From: an uncultured Actinomycetospora sp.
GTDB taxonomy: Bacteria > Actinomycetota > Actinomycetes > Mycobacteriales > Pseudonocardiaceae
Assembly: GCA_902805495.1 (NCBI GenBank)
Contig: CADCTH010000537.1
Location: 1-10,661, forward strand
Direction: 5' to 3'
Length of the DNA stretch: 10,661 bases
Shown here: positions 7,065 to 10,661 of the stretch, one piece after another
Position numbering within the stretch: position 1 is the stretch's first letter
Layout: each line of letters opens with the position of its first letter
Translations under genes and position numbers: made by a program
The notes under the pieces: generated by a model
What the model was told of the DNA's origin: nothing
Databases searched by the model: none
The model's input: only the letters and a program-made list of their open reading frames with translations

Positions 7065-7141
7065 CAGTAGACGCCGCACATGCCGTCGATCGAGACCTCC
7101 TCGACGAGGGTCTCCTCGACCAGCTCCTCGTTCTCGTCCAT
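7064..7141 (-). CDS. mftA: MftA, mycofactocin precursor peptide
   Basis: Ribosomally made precursor of the redox cofactor mycofactocin. The 25-residue peptide starts MDENEELVEETLVEEV and ends IDGMCGVY, the invariant MftA C-terminus whose last Val-Tyr pair becomes the cofactor core. The acidic leader is what MftB binds. The ATG at 7141 has a strong Shine-Dalgarno (GAGGAGGA) 5-6 bases upstream, and the TGA overlaps the mftB ATG. It is the first gene of a leftward mftABC operon. The gene is too short for most automatic gene finders. Confidence 0.96.
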   Translation of the reverse strand: MDENEELVEETLVEEVSIDGMCGVY

Positions 7142-7180
7142 CACGCGTCCTCCTCACCAGCGGTGCCTCGGGCGCTGGAG

Positions 7181-7202
7181 ACGCTAAGCGGCACTCGGTG
7201 CC
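7181..7202 (-). promoter_or_regulatory. Candidate mftA promoter and operator
   Basis: TAGCGT (7181-7186 read on the minus strand) matches TANNNT, 40 bases before the mftA ATG. Just upstream is a perfect short palindrome, GGCAC-TCG-GTGCC (7190-7202), placed between the expected -10 and -35, where a TetR-type repressor such as MftR could block transcription. No -35 is convincing. The divergent spacer between mftA and mftR (7142-7285) has no other clear signal apart from CCAGCG and CGCTGG arms at 7157-7178. Confidence 0.35.
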
Positions 7203-7285
7203 ACCCGCCAGACGCTCACCGGGTGGGACCCGCCCGTCCGTTCGGCGGGGGTGACCTTGGACGCGAGTTGGTAGGGGATGCTGGT

Positions 7286-7867
7286 GTGGTGACCAGGAGT
7301 GCGCGCCGGGTGCCCGTGGCCCAGCGCCTCGAGCACGTCGCGCTCGAGCTGTTCGCGGCCCAGGGCTTCGACGAGACCACGGTCGACGAGCTCGCGTCGG
7401 CCGGCGGGGTCGGGCGGCGCACGTTCTTCCGGTACTTCCCCACCAAGCTCGACGTGGTGCTCGGCGAGCTCGACGAGGGGCTGGCCGGGCTCGTGCACGC
7501 GCTGGGCGAGCAGCCCGGCAACGACCCGGTGGCCGCGGCGCGCGCCGCGTTCCTGTCGGTCAACCGCTACGCCGACGCCGAGCTCCCCGCGCTGCGCCGG
7601 CGCCTGGGGCTGATCGAGGACGTGCCCGAGCTCGCCGCGCGCGCCACGGTGCGCTACCGCGGCTGGGAGTCCGCGCTCGCCGTCGACGCCGCCCGCCGCT
7701 GGGACGTCGACGCGGCGTCGCTGCGCGCGCAGGTGTTCGGTCGGGCCGTGGTGGCGGCGATGCGCGCGGTGTTCAGCGCCTGGCACGCGCGTCCGGAGGC
7801 CGACGCCGACGCCCTCGGCGCGCTGGTGGACGAGGCGTTCGACGCGCTGGCGCGGGGGTTCTCGTGA
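7286..7867 (+). CDS. mftR: MftR, TetR-family regulator of the mycofactocin locus
   Basis: Transcription repressor of 193 residues. The TetR helix-turn-helix spans residues 14-55: ALELFAAQGFDETTVDELA, then VGRRTFFRYFPTK, where RRTFFRYF is typical of the recognition helix. A helical ligand-binding domain follows. Divergent placement from mftA is the standard position of MftR; characterised MftR is relieved by long-chain acyl-CoA. The start is chosen as GTG 7286 because AGGGGA ends seven bases upstream; the adjacent GTG 7289 is equally possible. An in-frame extension to 7163 would cover most of the promoter region and is unlikely. The stop overlaps the next gene start (GTGA), so the two regulators are probably co-translated. 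Confidence 0.88.
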   Translation: MVTRSARRVPVAQRLEHVALELFAAQGFDETTVDELASAGGVGRRTFFRYFPTKLDVVLGELDEGLAGLVHALGEQPGNDPVAAARAAFLSVNRYADAELPALRRRLGLIEDVPELAARATVRYRGWESALAVDAARRWDVDAASLRAQVFGRAVVAAMRAVFSAWHARPEADADALGALVDEAFDALARGFS

Positions 7868-8232
7868 GCGAGCTGATCGACCTCGACCCGGCGTCCACCG
7901 ACCCGCCCTACGAGCAGCTGCGCTCGCGGATCACCGCGCTCGCCCGCTCCGGCGAGCTCGCACCGCACACCCGCCTGCCCGCGGTGCGCCGCCTCGCCGG
8001 CGACCTGAACGTCGCGCCCGGCGCCGTCGCCCACGCCGCCCGCGAGCGCGAGGCCGCCGGCGTCGTCGAGACCCGCGGGCGCCTGGGCACGTTCGTCGTC
8101 GGCGCCGACGCCGCGAGCGACCCGGCCCGCGAGCTCGCCGCCGAGTACGCCCGCCGGGTCACCGCGCTCGGCGTCTCCCCCGAGCGCGCCCTGGACCTCG
8201 CCCGCGCGGCGCTGTGGGCTCCGCCCTCGTGA
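7864..8232 (+). CDS. Short GntR-family regulator (YtrA-like)
   Basis: DNA-binding regulator of 122 residues with only a GntR winged helix-turn-helix and a short helical C-terminus, as in the YtrA subfamily. The motif runs PYEQLRSRITALARSGEL (about 15-32), TRLPAVRRLAGDLNVAPG (38-55), then a recognition region and the wing RGRLGTFVV. The remaining 40 residues form an amphipathic helix suited to dimerisation; there is no effector domain. The GTG start overlaps the mftR stop by four bases, so it is co-expressed with mftR. YtrA-like regulators often control neighbouring transporter genes, but none is present here, and its target is unknown. I do not know it as a standard mycofactocin gene. Confidence 0.88.
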   Translation: MSELIDLDPASTDPPYEQLRSRITALARSGELAPHTRLPAVRRLAGDLNVAPGAVAHAAREREAAGVVETRGRLGTFVVGADAASDPARELAAEYARRVTALGVSPERALDLARAALWAPPS

Positions 8233-8273
8233 CGGCTGGCCCGGGAGAGCGCGCACACCTGGGCTGACGGCGT

Positions 8274-8342
8274 CGGAGGTCCGCGTTCGTGGAGCGAACG
8301 CTCCGCTCAGCGGGCCCGACGCTCCACGATCGCGGATCTCCG
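8274..8342. repeat. Long imperfect inverted repeat after the GntR gene
   Basis: Arms 8274-8296 and 8320-8342 pair over 23 bases with one G-T (8279/8337) and one T-T (8286/8330) mismatch, around a 23-base loop. The left arm can instead form a local hairpin, GGAGCG-AA-CGCTCC (8291-8304). It starts 41 bases after the GntR stop and may act as a terminator for mftR-gntR or as a dispersed palindromic element. Confidence 0.65.
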
Positions 8343-8359
8343 CGACCCGGCCCCCGACT

Positions 8360-8400
8360 TCGGTGACGAGAACCGCGCTGAGCGCGGGATTCGTCACCGA
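8360..8400. repeat. Two-tier hairpin with GGTGACGA/TCGTCACC arms
   Basis: The outer arms TCGGTGACGA (8360-8369) and TCGTCACCGA (8391-8400) pair perfectly. After a 3x3 internal loop the inner arms CCGCGC and GCGCGG pair around TGA. It is followed by CCGAG-T-CTCGG (8404-8414) and the palindrome TCGGCCGGCCGA (8411-8422). It lies between convergent genes. Confidence 0.65.
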
Positions 8401-8443
8401 GAACCGAGTCTCGGCCGGCCGACCGCGCCATGATCACGATCCC

Positions 8444-8481
8444 GGTGACGTAACCCCGCAGATCTGCGGGTGTTCGTCACC
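8444..8481. repeat. Second hairpin of the same design
   Basis: The outer arms GGTGACG (8444-8450) and CGTCACC (8475-8481) share a centre with the perfect 16-base palindrome CCCGCAGATCTGCGGG (8455-8470). The outer arm sequence and layout match the hairpin at 8360-8400. It ends 28 bases before the stop of the convergent SDR gene, so it may also serve as a terminator for that gene. Confidence 0.65.
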
Positions 8482-8508
8482 AGGACGGCGATCACGCGGC
8501 CGCGGCCC

Positions 8509-9228
8509 TCACCACGGCACCTCGACCCGGTCCTCCCACAGCCGCCCGGTGGGCACGGGGTCGGCGAGCGTGGACCCGCGGGCGGCGAGCCACAGCGCCG
8601 TGTCCGCGCCCTCCTCGACCGAGCGGGGCGCGTCGGGGCCGCCCATGTCGGTGCGGCAGTGGCCCGGGCACACCGCGTCGACGAGGACACCGCGCCGGCC
8701 CAGCGCGAGCTCGTGCGCGAGGTTGCGGGTCATCGCGTTGAGCCCCGCCTTCGCGACGCGGTAGGGCGCGAGCCCGCCGGCGGTGCCCGGCCCGGACATG
8801 CGCCCGAGGCAGGCGCTGAGGTTGACCACGCGCCCCCACCGCCGCCGCGCCATCCCGGGCACCAGCGCGGAGACGAGCGCGAAGGGCGCGTCGAGGTCGA
8901 CCGCGCGCACGTCGCGCCACTCGTCCAGCGAGGTGTCGAGGGTCTTCGAGCGCCGCGCACTCATCACCGCCGCGGCGTTGACCAGCACGTCCACCTCGAG
9001 GCCCTCGACGCGCGCGGCGATCCCGTCGACATCCGCCAGGTCGTGGGGCAGGGCCGAATGGGACCCCGGACCCCCGAACGACCCCACCGCCGCCTCCAGC
9101 GCCGCGGGGTCGCGCGCCATCCCGACCACGTCCGCGCCCGCGGCCGCCAGGTCCGCCGCGATCACCCGGCCGAGCCCGCGGCTCGCGCCCGTCACGAGCG
9201 CCGTCCGTCCCGCCAGCTCGCCCGCCAC
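8509..9228 (-). CDS. Classical SDR-family oxidoreductase
   Basis: Short-chain dehydrogenase/reductase, cytoplasmic and NAD(P)-dependent, 239 residues, the usual length for classical members. The cofactor loop TGASRGLG is at residues 13-20, with R17 hinting at NADP preference. N84 lies in VNAAA, the place of the NNAG motif. The catalytic residues are S138 (VVNLSAC), Y156 and K160 (YRVAK), and PGHCRTDM (188-195) follows. The substrate is not evident. The start GTG 9228 is chosen because family similarity begins at once; it has only a weak purine-rich stretch upstream, and GTG 9261 or the frame start at 9315 are alternatives. It is divergent from mno. It lacks the longer insert-bearing form of the mycofactocin-coupled SDRs, so a tie to that cofactor is not indicated. 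Confidence 0.9.
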   Translation of the reverse strand: MAGELAGRTALVTGASRGLGRVIAADLAAAGADVVGMARDPAALEAAVGSFGGPGSHSALPHDLADVDGIAARVEGLEVDVLVNAAAVMSARRSKTLDTSLDEWRDVRAVDLDAPFALVSALVPGMARRRWGRVVNLSACLGRMSGPGTAGGLAPYRVAKAGLNAMTRNLAHELALGRRGVLVDAVCPGHCRTDMGGPDAPRSVEEGADTALWLAARGSTLADPVPTGRLWEDRVEVPW

Positions 9229-9298
9229 CCGCCGCAGGTTCCCCGCGCCGACCCCTTCCACCCTTGCCGATGACAGCGATGAACTGGCAACAGCCAGA

Positions 9299-9350
9299 CC
9301 TGCACAACGCGGCACGATGGGCAGGCGAACGACCTGCCCGAAGGTGCAGG
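9299..9350. promoter_or_regulatory. Four CCTGC(A/C)C half-sites between SDR and mno
   Basis: CCTGCAC (9299-9305), GGGCAGG (9319-9325), CCTGCCC (9333-9339) and GTGCAGG (9344-9350) are four copies of CCTGC(A/C)C in alternating orientation. The outer pair and the inner pair each form perfect 7-bp inverted repeats. The cluster lies 64 bases upstream of the possible mno -10, a place suited to an activator or repressor. The protein that binds is unknown. Confidence 0.5.
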
Positions 9351-9413
9351 GCGGGTGCCGTCGCCGTGGTCGGGATCACCGTCGGGCCCTTCTGCCGTGA
9401 CGGGCGCCACGCC

Positions 9414-9419
9414 TAGCGT
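9414..9419 (+). promoter_or_regulatory. Possible -10 element of mno
   Basis: TAGCGT matches TANNNT, 68 bases before the mno ATG, and would give a leader of about 60 bases. No -35 is clear. The same hexamer precedes the aldolase and mftA genes. Confidence 0.35.
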
Positions 9420-9432
9420 CGCGCCGGATCCC

Positions 9433-9462
9433 GCCAGCGTCGGCCTCGTCGGCGTCGCTGGC
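9433..9462 (+). promoter_or_regulatory. Hairpin in the mno leader
   Basis: GCCAGCG (9433-9439) pairs with CGCTGGC (9456-9462); two more pairs form after a T-T mismatch, around a 10-base loop. It would lie in the 5' untranslated region, 13 bases before the mno Shine-Dalgarno, and could stabilise the mRNA of a highly expressed enzyme. No known riboswitch pattern is seen. Confidence 0.4.
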
Positions 9463-9487
9463 GACCTGAGCCGACGAGAGGATCCCG

Positions 9488-10661
9488 ATGCAGGTAGACG
9501 AGCTGCTCAAGCCGTTCCCGATCAAGGAGTTCCACCCGTTCCCCCGGGCGCTCATGGGTCCGGGTTCGCACGAGCTGATCGGCCCCGAAGCCCTCAAGAT
9601 GGGCTTCAAGAAGACCCTGATCATGACGTCGGGCCTGCGCGGCACGGACATCGTCCACAAGATCTCCGAGTCCATGAAGTGGCACGGGATCGAGACGGTC
9701 ATCTACGACCAGGTCGAGTCCAACCCCAAGGACTACAACGTCATGGACTCGGTGAAGATGTACCAGGAGAACTCCTGCTACAGCTTCGTCTCCATCGGCG
9801 GCGGCTCCTCGCACGACGCCTGCAAGGGCGCCCGCGTCTCGGTCGCGCACGACGGCCGCAACGTCAACGAGTTCGAGGGCTTCAACCAGTCCGAGAACCC
9901 CAAGAACCCGCCGCACATCGCGGTCTCGACGACGGCCGGCACCGGCTCCGAGACCTCGTGGGCGTACGTCATCACCGACACGACGACCGACCCGGACCAC
10001 CCGCACAAGTACGTCGCGTTCGACGACGCCTCGGTGACCAGCCTGGCGATCGACGACCCGGTGCTCTACTACGACTGCCCGGTCGACTTCACCGCGCAGT
10101 GCGGCTTCGACGTGCTCGCGCACGCCTCCGAGCCCTACGTCTCCCGCCTGAACTTCGAGCCGTCGCTGGGCAACGCCCTGCACGCCATCGAGCTCACGAA
10201 CAACCACCTGCGCGAGGCGGTCTGGAACGGCCAGGACCTCCCCGGCCGCCAGGGCATGATGTACGCCCAGTACATCGCCGCACAGGCCTTCAACTCCGGT
10301 GGCCTCGGGATCATCCACTCGATCTCGCACGCGGTCTCGGCGTTCTACGACACCCACCACGGCCTGAACAACGCCATCGCGCTGCCGCGCGTGTGGGCGT
10401 TCAACATGCCGGTGGCCTACAAGCGCTTCGCCCGCATCGCGCAGGCGATGGGCGTGGACACCACCCACATGACCGACGTCCAGGCCTCCGAGGCCGCGCT
10501 CGCCGCCTCCATCCGCCTGCTGCGCGACGTGGGCATCCCGGAGAAGTTCACCGACGTCACCCAGGACTCGTACTCCAAGAACCGTCTCGGCAAGGGCCCG
10601 ACGAAGTTCTACGAGAACGAGAAGACCATCACGGGCAACGACGCCGACGTGGACCGGATCA
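9488..10661 (+). CDS. mno: Methanol:NDMA-type oxidoreductase (nicotinoprotein), 3' end missing
   Basis: Iron-containing-alcohol-dehydrogenase-family nicotinoprotein that oxidises methanol and other short alcohols, with NAD(P) held tightly in the enzyme and re-oxidised by an outside acceptor (NDMA in vitro, mycofactocin in the cell). The 391 visible residues read MQVDELLKPFPIKEFHPFPR at the start, very like the Amycolatopsis/mycobacterial Mno/Mdo and Rhodococcus ThcE enzymes as I remember them. GGGSSHD (104-110) binds the cofactor. The metal ligands fit D208, H212, H277 and H291, with the family's usual 4- and 14-residue spacings. The ATG at 9488 has GAGAGGA five bases upstream. About 30 C-terminal residues should lie past the window. 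Codon choice is cleaner and less Arg-rich than its neighbours, consistent with high expression. Physiological substrate (methanol, formaldehyde or another alcohol) is inferred. Confidence 0.95.
   Translation, partial: MQVDELLKPFPIKEFHPFPRALMGPGSHELIGPEALKMGFKKTLIMTSGLRGTDIVHKISESMKWHGIETVIYDQVESNPKDYNVMDSVKMYQENSCYSFVSIGGGSSHDACKGARVSVAHDGRNVNEFEGFNQSENPKNPPHIAVSTTAGTGSETSWAYVITDTTTDPDHPHKYVAFDDASVTSLAIDDPVLYYDCPVDFTAQCGFDVLAHASEPYVSRLNFEPSLGNALHAIELTNNHLREAVWNGQDLPGRQGMMYAQYIAAQAFNSGGLGIIHSISHAVSAFYDTHHGLNNAIALPRVWAFNMPVAYKRFARIAQAMGVDTTHMTDVQASEAALAASIRLLRDVGIPEKFTDVTQDSYSKNRLGKGPTKFYENEKTITGNDADVDRI

Noticed and set aside
7163..7285. Earlier start for mftR
   Set aside because: It would cover most of the mftA-mftR promoter spacer and lacks a ribosome binding site; added residues do not fit the family.
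8509..9228. Mycofactocin-coupled SDR assignment
   Set aside because: Those enzymes are longer, with an insert near the cofactor-binding region; this one has the plain classical length of about 240 residues and no insert.
9413..10468. 351-codon minus-strand frame opposite mno
   Set aside because: Antisense to a highly conserved enzyme; Val/Arg/Gly/Asp-rich shadow.
1..10661. CRISPR array, tRNA, rRNA, insertion sequence or prophage
   Set aside because: No regularly spaced repeats, tRNA-like cloverleaf, rRNA sequence, transposase or integrase motif was seen on either strand.

Overview
The window is very GC-rich, uses GTG starts freely and packs genes with 1 to 14 base overlaps. It carries a mycofactocin locus and a nicotinoprotein methanol oxidoreductase of the actinobacterial type. 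Together these point to a methylotrophic or autotrophic actinobacterium of the Pseudonocardia/Amycolatopsis kind. The genus is an inference from gene content, not from an alignment.

Left part (1-3342): the end of a Calvin-Benson-Bassham cluster. It holds the 3' portion of a red-type (form IC) RuBisCO small subunit gene and cbbX (AAA+ RuBisCO activase), which overlap by 14 bases. A strong 19-bp hairpin and a LysR-family regulator (probably CbbR) follow. A convergent class I fructose-1,6-bisphosphate aldolase comes next, its stop codon one base from that of the regulator.

Middle part (3343-5354): a two-helix membrane protein with a His-rich then Ser/Asp-repeat tail, a 108-residue protein I do not recognise, and an alpha/beta hydrolase.

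Mycofactocin part (5424-8232): mftA, mftB and mftC run leftward with overlapping start and stop codons and end in a hairpin. mftD, mftE and mftF do not follow. Divergently, mftR (TetR family) and a short GntR/YtrA-like regulator run rightward with a 4-base overlap. The 276 bases after the GntR gene hold no gene but are full of palindromes.

Right part (8509-10661): a leftward classical SDR and, divergently, mno, a methanol:NDMA-type oxidoreductase cut by the window end. Their shared intergenic region has four half-sites of the form CCTGC(A/C)C and a leader hairpin.

Working model (inference): the Mno enzyme oxidises methanol using a tightly bound NAD(P) cofactor that mycofactocin re-oxidises. 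Downstream oxidation to CO2 would feed the adjacent RuBisCO pathway, so alcohol oxidation and CO2 fixation lie side by side.
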